This document shows, one piece after another, positions 1 through 7,448 of a stretch of DNA of 9,776 bases. The stretch covers positions 1 through 9,776 of the forward strand of contig DDKQ01000062.1 in NCBI GenBank assembly GCA_002339355.1, written 5' to 3'. The notes beneath the pieces are model-generated. The model was not told where the DNA came from. It saw only the letters and a program-made list of their open reading frames with translations, and made no database searches. The position numbers and the translations under genes are program-made. This DNA is from Candidatus Subteraquimicrobium carltonvillense. GTDB lineage: Bacteria > Actinomycetota > Aquicultoria > Subteraquimicrobiales > Subteraquimicrobiaceae. Position 1 is the stretch's first letter. Each line of letters opens with the position of its first letter.

Positions 1-1
1 G

Positions 2-634
2 ATAGATTTTGCCCTGATTTTGCTGGATATGACCCAGCAATTTGATGTAGATACCCTGGCTTTTGTCGTCTGCCTGGCGGAACTCAAGAAACCTTTCCTC
101 ATCGTCGTAGACGATTTCGATGCTTCTGGCTTTGAAGAATTCCATGAGCGAATCAAACAATTTTTGGAAATATCACCGACGAGGATCGTCTCCATATCCA
201 TCAAAAGGGGTCTAGGGATACGAACCTTGATACAGAAGATTCTGGATCGATGCAAAAAAGAAATCGCCCTGGCATCAAGACTGCCTTCCTTCAGAGAAGC
301 AGCTATAGAGAAGGTGGTCAGGGAAACGGCCGCAAGAAATGCCCTCATTGGAGGGATAACCATACTCCCGGGCTCCGATATGCCCATCCTCACCGCAAAT
401 CAGATAAGGATGGTCCTCAAAATCGCGGCCATTCATGGTGAGAAACTCACATTGGCTCGATGTAAGGAGCTGCTGGCGGTTGTGGGGGCGGGATTCACCT
501 TTAGGGCTCTGGCTCGACAACTCCTCGGTCTCCTACCAGGTCCGGGATGGATAATCAAGGGCGGAGTGGCCTACGGAGGCACGGTGGCATTGGGGAGGCT
601 AGCAAAGAAATATTTCGAAGGTGATCGTGGGTGA
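2..634 (+). CDS. GTPase-like protein with C-terminal DUF697 domain, 5'-truncated
   Basis: The reading frame is open to the left edge, so the start and the G1-G3 motifs are missing; about 210 residues remain. The first ~85 visible residues resemble the second half of an Era/Der-like G domain: a hydrophobic strand (FALILLDM), a helix, the strand FLIVVDDFDA where the NKxD (G4) motif should be, and SISIKRGLGI where the G5 SA-loop should be. From about RNALIGG onward it matches DUF697 (YcjF-like): small-residue-rich helices with ILPGSDMPILTANQIRM and a GLLPGPGWIIKGG hairpin, which in this family probably associates with membrane. The G4 motif is degenerate (DDFD instead of NKxD), so guanine specificity is uncertain. 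It ends GTGA-overlapped with the next gene, implying translational coupling. The DUF697 assignment is good; the cellular role is unknown. Confidence 0.75.
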   Translation: MDFALILLDMTQQFDVDTLAFVVCLAELKKPFLIVVDDFDASGFEEFHERIKQFLEISPTRIVSISIKRGLGIRTLIQKILDRCKKEIALASRLPSFREAAIEKVVRETAARNALIGGITILPGSDMPILTANQIRMVLKIAAIHGEKLTLARCKELLAVVGAGFTFRALARQLLGLLPGPGWIIKGGVAYGGTVALGRLAKKYFEGDRG

Positions 635-2544
635 AAAGTGATTCGCTGGAGAAGATACTCCCGCTGGTTCAAAGGCCCGCAAGATATATAGATGGCGAAT
701 GGAATGCAGTGCACAAACCACACCATGAGGTCAATCTCAAGATCGCACTAATCTATCCCGACACCTATGAGGTAGGTCTGCCCAACCTGGGTCTACAAAT
801 CCTTTACGAGATTTTAAATGACAGAGAAGATGTGGTCGCAGAAAGAGCTTATGCTCCTTGGATAGACATGGAAAGGGTCATGAGAGAAAGGAGGATTCCC
901 CTCTTTGCCCTTGAATCTGGCACATCTCTAATTTCCTTCGATATCCTGGGTTTCTCCCTTCAATATGAGATGACCTACACGAACATCCTCAATGCCCTCG
1001 ATTTGGCGGGAATTCCCCTTTACGCAACCGATCGTGATGAAAGATATCCTCTGGTCATTGCGGGAGGTCCTTGTGCCTTCAACCCGGAACCTCTTGCTCC
1101 CTTCTTCGACCTGTTCGTGATCGGGGATGGCGAGGAGGTCATCCTTGAGCTTGTGGAGGAATATAAGAAAGGTCGAAGGTCGAAGGTCGAAGGTCGAAAG
1201 GGACAGTTGGCAGAGCGCAGGGAACTTTTGAAAAGATTGGCGGGACTCCAGGGAATTTATGTTCCCCGGTTTTATGATGTGGAATACTACCCCTCTGGTC
1301 GGGTCAAAAAAATCCAACCCAACTGTAAAGGCATCTCCCCAAAGGTCTCAAAGCGAACGGTCAAGGATGTAAACGATGTAAAATTTCCCATGCACCTCTT
1401 AGTCCCTTATGTGGATGTGGTCCACGATAGATGCTCCCTGGAGGTGATGAGGGGCTGCACCAGGGGATGCCGCTTCTGCCAGGCGGGCATAATCTACCGA
1501 CCGGTGAGGGAGCGTTCACATAAACTCATCCTCAAGGCGGTAAATGTTTTGCTGCGGGAGACGGGTTATGAGGAGATATCCTTGGTCTCCCTAAGCTCCA
1601 GCGACTATAGTCTCATCCAACCGCTTTTACGGAAGCTCATGGACGACCACTCACAAAAGGGAATCTCCATCTCCCTCCCCTCCCTTCGGTTGGATACCTT
1701 CTCCGTGGAACTGGCAAGTCAGATTCAAAGGGTAAAGAAGACGGGACTCACATTCGCCCCTGAGGCGGGAACCCAACGCCTCCGGGATGCGATAAATAAG
1801 TGCCTAACCGAGGAAGATCTCTTAGCCACCGTGAAAGATGTCTTTGAATCGGGCTGGAGGAAGTTAAAACTCTATTTCATGATAGGTCTGCCCACGGAAA
1901 CCCAAGAGGATCTTCAAGGAATTGTCGATCTCACCCACAAGATAGTGGACATCGGGCTTTCCATCAATCCCAAAAGGGAAAGGAATAAAGTTAGAGTTAC
2001 CTTGAGCGTAGCCTCCTTCGTTCCAAAATCGCACACGCCCTTTCAATGGGTTGCCCAGAATCCCCTCCCCGAACTCGAGAAAAAGATCGAATTCTTAAGG
2101 AAAAACCTCCAAGGCAGATACACCTCTTTGAAATGGCAGGATCCCAAATTGAGTGTTCTGGAGGCCGCTTTGGCCAGAGGTGATAGAAGATTATCCAAGG
2201 TCATCGAAAGGGCCTTTAAGATAGGCTGCAGATTTGATGCCTGGACCGAGCAATTCAACTTCGATAAATGGCTAAAAGCCTTTGAAGAGAGTGGTGTCTC
2301 CCTCGATTTTTACGCCTATAGAGAGCGCTCCCGTGACGAGGTCTTTTCGTGGGATCACATAAATTCCGGGGTGAACAAGGAATACCTATGGAATGAATAC
2401 CAAAGGGCCTTGAGTCAAACTCCAACCGAGGATTGCCGAACAGGTCCATGCTCCGAATGCGGAGTTTGCCAAACATTCAAGCTAAAACCGGTGCTCGAAA
2501 GGGAGAAATTATGCACCTCGCACAGAGAAGAAATCAAGAAATAG
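631..2544 (+). CDS. TIGR03960-type B12-binding-like/radical SAM protein
   Basis: A 637-residue protein starting at a GTG that overlaps the previous stop (GTGA). Residues ~36-180 form a cobalamin-binding-like Rossmann domain (IALIYPDTYEVGLPNLG, VIAGGPCAFNPEP, VIGDGEE). I do not see the classical DxHxxG cobalamin histidine motif. The radical SAM core follows, with its 4Fe-4S cysteines in MRGCTRGCRFC (C276, C280, C283) and later strands such as KLKLYFMIGLPTET. The C-terminus has a further cysteine cluster (C602, C607, C610, C613), typical of this family and a plausible extra metal site. The family is widespread in bacteria and its reaction is not established to my knowledge. It is usually found beside or fused to a TIGR03936/DUF2344 protein, which is absent here; rodA follows instead. 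A heptanucleotide repeat lies in the linker between the two domains (residues ~181-190). Confidence 0.88.
   Translation: MKSDSLEKILPLVQRPARYIDGEWNAVHKPHHEVNLKIALIYPDTYEVGLPNLGLQILYEILNDREDVVAERAYAPWIDMERVMRERRIPLFALESGTSLISFDILGFSLQYEMTYTNILNALDLAGIPLYATDRDERYPLVIAGGPCAFNPEPLAPFFDLFVIGDGEEVILELVEEYKKGRRSKVEGRKGQLAERRELLKRLAGLQGIYVPRFYDVEYYPSGRVKKIQPNCKGISPKVSKRTVKDVNDVKFPMHLLVPYVDVVHDRCSLEVMRGCTRGCRFCQAGIIYRPVRERSHKLILKAVNVLLRETGYEEISLVSLSSSDYSLIQPLLRKLMDDHSQKGISISLPSLRLDTFSVELASQIQRVKKTGLTFAPEAGTQRLRDAINKCLTEEDLLATVKDVFESGWRKLKLYFMIGLPTETQEDLQGIVDLTHKIVDIGLSINPKRERNKVRVTLSVASFVPKSHTPFQWVAQNPLPELEKKIEFLRKNLQGRYTSLKWQDPKLSVLEAALARGDRRLSKVIERAFKIGCRFDAWTEQFNFDKWLKAFEESGVSLDFYAYRERSRDEVFSWDHINSGVNKEYLWNEYQRALSQTPTEDCRTGPCSECGVCQTFKLKPVLEREKLCTSHREEIKK
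1171..1198 (+). repeat. Four perfect tandem copies of GGTCGAA inside a gene
   Basis: The 7-base unit GGTCGAA occurs four times head to tail at 1171, 1178, 1185 and 1192. It encodes the basic stretch GRRSKVEGRK between the B12-binding-like and radical SAM domains. As the unit is not a multiple of three, copies are read in shifting frames. A gain or loss of one copy would break the gene unless compensated. Confidence 0.9.
2501..2513 (+). promoter_or_regulatory. Ribosome binding site fixing the rodA start
   Basis: GGGAG at 2501-2505 is followed by five bases (AAATT) and ATG at 2511. An in-frame ATG at 2433 lies further upstream, but the stretch it would add (MPNRSMLRMRSL...) is the upstream gene read in another frame and is not membrane-like. 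The start at 2511 places a short basic N-terminus just before the first membrane helix. Confidence 0.7.
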
Positions 2545-3790
2545 GAGCACTCATCCTATCCTTTTTCCTGGTGCTCGCGGGTTTCACCTCGGTTCTCGTC
2601 TCTTGCGGAGCCGCCCCTCGAGAGGGGTTTACATTCGCTGGCACTCTAACCTTCATCTTCGTTGCCATCCACCTGTCCGCGAGGAAATTGGTGCCCTTTG
2701 CCGATCCTATCCTTATTCCCATCATGGCGCTGTTGACCTTCACTGGGGTGACCATGATTTATAGATTAAAGCCTGGACTTGCTAGCTTCCAATGCCTTTG
2801 GGTTTTGCTTTGCGCATTCGTCTTAATTAGCCTCCTCATTCTCCTCAAAGATTACAAATCGCTCGAAAATTACAAGTACTCCTGCGCTCTGTTGGGGCTA
2901 ATGTTGCTCCTCTCCCCAATCTTCTTCGGATATGAGAGATATGGAGCCCGACTATGGCTTAAATTCGGTTCCCTATCCTTCCAACCTTCAGAAATAGCCA
3001 AGATACTTTTGGTCATCTTCTTTGCGGCTTATCTCGAGGAGAAAAGAGAGCTACTCTCGACGGGCGCCCGTCGATTTCTTCGAATGAATGTACCCGGATT
3101 CAGACATTTCGGTCCTCTGCTCATCATGTGGATAATCTCCTTGAGTATCTTGGTCTTTCGAGAAGGATTTGGGCTCATCCCTTCTATTCTTTGGGTTATT
3201 CTTAAGCATGCTTTATGCGGCCACGGGAAGAAAAGCCTATGTCTTGGTGGGCATACTGCTATTCATGTTGGGTGCAACGAGCTGTTACTACCTCTTCGGC
3301 CACGTGCAGACGAGGATAGATATCTGGCTCAATCCCTGGAAAGATGTAGGGGGAAAGGGTTACCAGATAGTCCAGTCTCTCTTCGCCATCGCCAGTGGTG
3401 GAGTCTTCGGCTCTGGATTGGGATTGGGTTTTCCCACTCGCATCCCCGCAGTCCACACCGATTTCATCTTCTCTGCCCTCTGTGAGGAGTTGGGACTTGC
3501 AGGGAGGATTCGGGATTATCCTGGCTTACCTCCTGTTCATCCACAGAGGATTTAAGATCGCTTTAACCTGTGAGGATGAATTCGGTAAGCTCCTGGCGGC
3601 GGGGTTAACACTGGTTCTTGCCCTTCAGACCTTCGTGATCATCGGAGGGGTAACGAGACTCATCCCCCTAACGGGGGTTACCCTTCCCTTCGTAAGCTAC
3701 GGGGGGAGCTCCATCCTCTCAAACTTCATCTTGGTGGGACTGCTCCTCTCCATCTCCAACGAATCCAGTCGAGGGAAGAGATATGAATAA
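2511..3790 (+). CDS. rodA: RodA/FtsW-family SEDS peptidoglycan glycosyltransferase, interrupted by two +1 frameshifts
   Basis: SEDS proteins are polytopic membrane enzymes that polymerise lipid II into glycan strands, working with a class B PBP, which is the next gene here. The sequence reads in three frames: 2511-3158 (216 residues), 3160-3504 (115) and 3506-3790 (94 plus stop). Ignoring one base at ~3159 and one at ~3505 gives a continuous 425-residue protein of normal length, with SFQPSEIAK, then LVFEKDLGSSLLFF across the first joint, YQIVQSLFAIASGG, HTDFIFSALCEELGLAG (aspartate ~317, in the motif implicated in SEDS catalysis), GFGIILAYLLF across the second joint, and PFVSYGGSS near the end. 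Every frame is conserved up to the joint, so these are sequencing errors, recent mutations or recoding, not an old pseudogene. Pairing with pbpA favours rodA over ftsW. Confidence 0.85.
3156..3162 (+). other. First rodA frameshift point (+1)
   Basis: Upstream frame: GTC TTT CGA GAA GGA gives VFREG and leaves the family pattern. Dropping one base (a T of the TTT run, or the C at 3159) gives GTC TTC GAG AAG GAT TTG, reading VFEKDLGSS, the expected SEDS sequence. The P-site/A-site arrangement TTT-C also permits +1 slippage of tRNA-Phe from TTT to TTC. Confidence 0.85.
3502..3508 (+). other. Second rodA frameshift point (+1)
   Basis: Upstream frame: GCA GGG AGG ATT CGG gives AGRIR and soon leaves the family pattern. 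Dropping one base (a G of the GGG run, or the A at 3505) gives GCA GGA GGA TTC GGG, reading AGGFGIILAYLLF, the next predicted membrane helix. The geometry matches the first site: a three-base run followed by one base, with a glycine tRNA able to move from GGG to GGA. Confidence 0.85.
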
Positions 3791-5243
3791 ATACATTCGC
3801 CACCTCATCTTGCTTTTCTCATTGGCTTTCATAGTTCTATGTATGAACCTCACCTATCTCCAGGTCTTTGCGGCTCAGAGGATAGCCTCCCATCCCAGAA
3901 ACATCCGGGGGATGGAAAGGGAGCTAACAATTGCCAGGGGAGCAATTTTGAGCTCAGACGGTCAAGTCCTGGCGGAGAGCAAAAAGGCCCGCGTGAATCG
4001 AAGATATCAACGCATCTATCCCCAGGGAAAAATCTTCGCCTCGTTAACCGGGTATTACAGCCTGCGTTACGGAAGGAGCGGTTTGGAGGCAGCCTTCAAC
4101 GACCATCTCTTGGGTAAGAGGGAAATTTCCTCCTTCCAGGATTATCTTAAGCTACTGATGAAGGAGGAAAAAGCGGGACATACGCTGATCTTGACCATCG
4201 ATTCTCGCCTTCAGAAGGTGACCGCCAAAGCCATGGGTGACCAAAGGGGAGCGGCGGTCGTCTTAAATCCAAAAACAGGTGAGATCCTAGCAATGGTCTC
4301 AAATCCCTCATACGATCCAAACCCTCTGGCCAGCCTAAATATTGAGAGGGAAAACAAAGCCTGGAACGAACTCATTCAAGACGAGGCAAAGCCCCTCCTC
4401 AATCGAGCTCTGCAGGAGTGGTACCCCCCAGGTTCGGCTTTTAAGCTCGTCACAGCCTCCGCGGCTCTTGAAACGGGACTGGTCGAACCATCAACCCAGT
4501 TTACGTGCACGGGTAGACTCACGCTTCCCTTGACCAGACACACCCTGCGCGACTTTGGTGGGAAATCTCATGGGAAGATCGACTTCGCCCACGCACTTGA
4601 GGTATCCTGTAATAATACCTTTGGGCAGATCGGCTTGAAGTTAGGAGCAAAAAAGCTGGTGAATTACGCCGAAGGATTTGGGATAAACCTCAAGGTTCCC
4701 TTCGAATTGCCGGTGGTAGAAAGCAAAATCCCTGAAGCTCATGAAATTGACCCGCCGGGGACGGCAATGAGCGCCATAGGTCAGAAGGATGTCCGCCTGA
4801 CTCCTCTTCAAATGGCCTTGGTCGCTGGGAGCATCGCCAACCAAGGTGTGATCATGAGACCATATGTCGTCAAAGAGATCAGGGACTACAGCGGAAAGAT
4901 TTTGCGGCGTTTCCACGGCGAGGAGTGGCTTCGACCGATATCACCAAAGACTGCATCGACCTTGACCGAGCTCATGAAGCAGGTCGTGGAATCGGGTACG
5001 GGAAGGGGAGCCGGACTTAAGGGCATCTCCGTGGCGGGTAAAACAGGGACGGCACAGGTGGCTAAGGGGGCACCTCACGCTTGGTTCGTTTGCTTCGCCC
5101 CAGCCGATGATCCGCAGATCGCCGTAGCGGTGATAGTTGAAAATGGAGGGAGTTTGGGCAGTGAGGCAACCGGCGGTCGAGTCGCTGCACCCATAGCAAA
5201 GCAGATCATATCCGCAGCCCTTAAGAATAAATATGATAGATAA
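3783..5243 (+). CDS. pbpA: Class B penicillin-binding protein (PbpA-type transpeptidase)
   Basis: A 486-residue DD-transpeptidase that cross-links peptidoglycan outside the membrane as partner of the SEDS polymerase encoded just upstream. Residues ~6-30 form an uncleaved membrane anchor (LILLFSLAFIVLCMNLTYL). A short PBP-dimer region follows (RGAILSSDGQVLAES, GLEAAFNDHLLG), then the transpeptidase domain with all three active-site motifs: SxxK in PPGSAFKLV (S218, K221), SxN in EVSCNNTFG (S275, N277) and KTG in VAGKTGTAQVAKG (K420-G422). Size and motif spacing match the short actinobacterial PbpA type, which lacks PASTA repeats. The ATG lies inside the end of rodA (8-bp overlap) behind a GAGGGAAGAG ribosome binding site, so translation is likely coupled. 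It is intact, unlike rodA as sequenced, which argues against decay of the operon. Confidence 0.93.
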   Translation: MNKYIRHLILLFSLAFIVLCMNLTYLQVFAAQRIASHPRNIRGMERELTIARGAILSSDGQVLAESKKARVNRRYQRIYPQGKIFASLTGYYSLRYGRSGLEAAFNDHLLGKREISSFQDYLKLLMKEEKAGHTLILTIDSRLQKVTAKAMGDQRGAAVVLNPKTGEILAMVSNPSYDPNPLASLNIERENKAWNELIQDEAKPLLNRALQEWYPPGSAFKLVTASAALETGLVEPSTQFTCTGRLTLPLTRHTLRDFGGKSHGKIDFAHALEVSCNNTFGQIGLKLGAKKLVNYAEGFGINLKVPFELPVVESKIPEAHEIDPPGTAMSAIGQKDVRLTPLQMALVAGSIANQGVIMRPYVVKEIRDYSGKILRRFHGEEWLRPISPKTASTLTELMKQVVESGTGRGAGLKGISVAGKTGTAQVAKGAPHAWFVCFAPADDPQIAVAVIVENGGSLGSEATGGRVAAPIAKQIISAALKNKYDR

Positions 5244-5259
5244 ATAAGGTAGACATAAA

Positions 5260-5279
5260 TGCCTGAGGCAGCTCTTTTT
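5260..5279 (+). terminator. Weak possible intrinsic terminator after pbpA
   Basis: TGCC-TGA-GGCA (5260-5270) can form a four-pair stem, followed by GCTC and five Ts at 5275-5279. The stem is very short and the loop tight, so this is a poor terminator at best. Its position 17 bases after the pbpA stop is the main support. Confidence 0.3.
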
Positions 5280-5291
5280 GCCAAAAAACGG

Positions 5292-5479
5292 CCTTAAATT
5301 TAAATTCTAATTTCAAAATACTAAGCACAAAACAATATCAAAGTTCAAAACTTCGTTGTGAACTCAGTTGAACAATTCAAAGGACCAAAACGAAATGAAA
5401 TATGATTGAATGTTTTGAAAATTTGGATTTAAGAATTTAGGATTTGTTTAGAATTTAGAATTTCGGATTTAGAATTTGC
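5292..5479. repeat. AT-rich imperfect inverted repeat with heptamer-like units
   Basis: This stretch is far more AT-rich than the flanking genes and has no plausible reading frame. The left part (~5292-5350: AAATTCTAATTTC, ACTAAGCACAAAAC, AAAGTTCAAAAC) resembles the reverse complement of the right part (~5410-5479: GTTTTGAAAATTTGG, GGATTTGTTTAGAATTTAG, GGATTTAGAATTTG). The right arm is built of roughly 7-base units such as TTTAGAA and TTTCGGA. It has the look of a degenerate MITE-like or palindromic intergenic element of the kind scattered through some environmental bacterial genomes. No transposase or clear target-site duplication is seen. The exact ends are uncertain. Confidence 0.5.
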
Positions 5480-5483
5480 AAAC

Positions 5484-5512
5484 TTGCTTTGGAATTATGT
5501 CCAGGGTATATA
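5484..5512 (+). promoter_or_regulatory. Sigma-70-like promoter upstream of pknB
   Basis: TTGCTT at 5484-5489, a 17-base spacer, and TATATA at 5507-5512 match the -35/-10 pattern at optimal spacing. The start point would be near 5519, giving a leader of about 120 nt before the pknB ATG. The promoter begins right where the AT-rich repeat ends. If real, pknB has its own transcription unit, separate from rodA-pbpA. Confidence 0.5.
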
Positions 5513-5639
5513 CGGTATTTATTTTTATCAACGGAGAGTGATTATAGTGTTATCATTGAAACATAGAATTTGAACACCAAAGTAGAAACAGACCAAAGAC
5601 CTTTCTCGAAAAGGCCGGATTTGCTGGGAGAGCCAGGAA
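5513..5639 (+). other. pknB leader region
   Basis: About 125 bases with no gene. It contains a second TATAGT-like box at 5543-5548 without a good -35, and a small hairpin CCTTT-CTCGA-AAAGG (5600-5614) without a T-run. I see no riboswitch fold that I recognise. Confidence 0.35.
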
Positions 5640-7448
5640 ATGAAGAAAGTATTCGGAGGACGATACGAGATCATCGAGAAGATTGGCAGCGGCGGGATGG
5701 CCGATGTGTACAAGGCTTATGATGGGGTACTCCACCGCACCGTTGCCTTAAAAGTCCTACACCCCCAATTCGCTCAGGAAGAAAACTTCGTGGCTCGCTT
5801 TCGAAGGGAAGCGCAAGCAGCGGCGGGCCTGAATCATCCCAACATCGTCAATGTCCATGATTGGGGAAGCGAAGACGGTACCTACTTCATCGTCATGGAG
5901 TACCTTGAGGGAAGGAGTCTCAAACAGATAATCACAGATAGAGGAGCTCTTCCCTTCGATATTGCCGTCGACATCGCCCGCCAGGTCTGCTCAGCACTCC
6001 GATTTGCCCACAAACACGATATAATCCACAGGGATATAAAGCCTCACAACATCATCATTACAACCGAGGGAGAGGTCAAGGTGACCGATTTTGGGATCGC
6101 TCAGGCGGGAACCTCCACCATGACCCAGACCGGAACCATCCTGGGAACAGCGCATTATATCTCCCCAGAGCAAGCGCATGGTGCCCCGGCCACCATAGCT
6201 TCAGATATCTACTCTCTTGGGATAGTTTTATTTGAGATGCTCACGGGCAGTGTCCCCTTCGAGGCAGAAAGCCCAGTTGCCATCGCCTTAAAACATGCCC
6301 ACGAGTCGCCACCCTCCCCCCGAAGTATAAATTCCGATATTCCCGAGTCCCTCGAAGCCGTGGTATTGAAAGCGTTATCGAAACATCCCAGCGATCGCTA
6401 CCAGTCCGCTCAGGAGATGCGAGAGGATTTGGCGCGATGTGCCCAGGGTTTGCCGGTCAAGGCAACCGTTACCCCATCTGAAGGGGAGACCATAGTGCTG
6501 CCCCGTCCCGTCTCTCCTCCCGTGGAAAAAGAAGTGCGTAGGAGGAGATGGATCGCCTGGGCTGTCTGGATATTGGCCATATTATTGGCATTTTCCCTCG
6601 CTGCAGCCTGGGGTTTTTATACCCTTGCGCCCAGAATCCCCGTTCCAGATATGGAGGGCAAAACCATCTCCCAGGCCAAACAAATATTGACGAGGGAGGG
6701 TCTCAAGTTGAAGGTCGCGGAGTGGAGGTATAGCGATACCATAGCTAACGGAGGCATAATCGATCAGTATCCCCGTCCCGGTCGGAAAGTAAGGGAGGGG
6801 GAGACCATTAAGGTAATCGCGAGCAAAGGTAAAAGACTAATCTCCGTGCCCGAAGTAGTGGGGCGCACGGAGGCTCAGGCAACCTATCTTCTGGCAAAAG
6901 CGGGTTTGGAAGTTGGCGAAATCCAGAGAAGACACCATAACAAGATACCCGAAGATAAGGTCATCGATCAGGATCCCAAGGGAGATAAAAAGGTGACCAA
7001 GGGCACGAAGGTAAACCTGGTGGTGAGTCTGGGGATAGAAGAAGTCGAAGTCCCCGATGTGATAAATAGAACACAGGAGGAAGCCGCTGTACTTATAAGT
7101 CAGGCAAGATTGAAAATGACAAAGACCGAAGAATCGAGCGATGAGGTTGAAAGGGGGAGGATAATAAGACAATCGCCCCAGCCCGGAAGCGAGGTCAAAA
7201 GGGGATCGGTGGTCAAAGTGGTGGTGAGCACCGGCCCGATGATGGTTACCGTTCCCGATGTGGTGGGAAAGGATGAAAGCATCGCTGAAAGCGAGTTGGA
7301 AAACCTCGGTTTTATAGTCCTGGTCAAAGAAGGCGTCTCCAGCCCAGAGGGTTGGGGTAAGGTGGTAGCTCAGAGTCCGAAAGGTGGTGAGCGGGCGAGA
7401 AAGGGATCGACGGTCACCATCTGGGTAGGAGAGGAACCAGCGGGGTAA
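5640..7448 (+). CDS. pknB: PASTA-domain Ser/Thr protein kinase (PknB/PrkC type)
   Basis: A 602-residue membrane kinase that senses muropeptides or lipid II outside the cell and phosphorylates wall-synthesis and division proteins inside. The kinase domain spans ~9-268: glycine loop GSGGMADV (16-23), ATP lysine in ALKVL (K38), helix-C glutamate (~E57), catalytic loop HRDIKPHN (D132, N137), DFG (150-152), a Thr-rich activation segment (TSTMTQTGT) and GTAHYISPEQ (169-178). A linker and basic stop-transfer RRRR (300-303) lead to one membrane helix (~304-328). Four PASTA repeats follow outside, at ~333-397, 401-466, 468-532 and 535-597, each opening with VPD or VPE and carrying the xxPxxG turn (YPRPG, DPKGD, SPQPG, SPKGG). 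All catalytic residues are present. No cognate phosphatase (PstP/PrpC) lies in the window. The ATG follows CCAGGAA. Confidence 0.95.
   Translation: MKKVFGGRYEIIEKIGSGGMADVYKAYDGVLHRTVALKVLHPQFAQEENFVARFRREAQAAAGLNHPNIVNVHDWGSEDGTYFIVMEYLEGRSLKQIITDRGALPFDIAVDIARQVCSALRFAHKHDIIHRDIKPHNIIITTEGEVKVTDFGIAQAGTSTMTQTGTILGTAHYISPEQAHGAPATIASDIYSLGIVLFEMLTGSVPFEAESPVAIALKHAHESPPSPRSINSDIPESLEAVVLKALSKHPSDRYQSAQEMREDLARCAQGLPVKATVTPSEGETIVLPRPVSPPVEKEVRRRRWIAWAVWILAILLAFSLAAAWGFYTLAPRIPVPDMEGKTISQAKQILTREGLKLKVAEWRYSDTIANGGIIDQYPRPGRKVREGETIKVIASKGKRLISVPEVVGRTEAQATYLLAKAGLEVGEIQRRHHNKIPEDKVIDQDPKGDKKVTKGTKVNLVVSLGIEEVEVPDVINRTQEEAAVLISQARLKMTKTEESSDEVERGRIIRQSPQPGSEVKRGSVVKVVVSTGPMMVTVPDVVGKDESIAESELENLGFIVLVKEGVSSPEGWGKVVAQSPKGGERARKGSTVTIWVGEEPAG

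Noticed and set aside
928..1317. 129-codon minus-strand open frame
   Set aside because: It lies wholly inside the conserved radical SAM gene and includes the low-complexity complement of the GGTCGAA repeat; no ribosome site or recognisable motif.
2511..3790. rodA as an old, decayed pseudogene
   Set aside because: Apart from two single-base shifts there are no internal stops or missing motifs, and neighbouring pbpA is intact, so long-term decay is unlikely.
5292..5479. CRISPR array
   Set aside because: The repeated units are short, imperfect and contiguous, with no uniform repeats and spacers and no cas genes nearby.
5528..5735. Two minus-strand open frames of about 60 codons covering the pknB start
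   Set aside because: They overlap each other and the kinase N-terminus in wrong frames, and lack ribosome sites and recognisable protein features.
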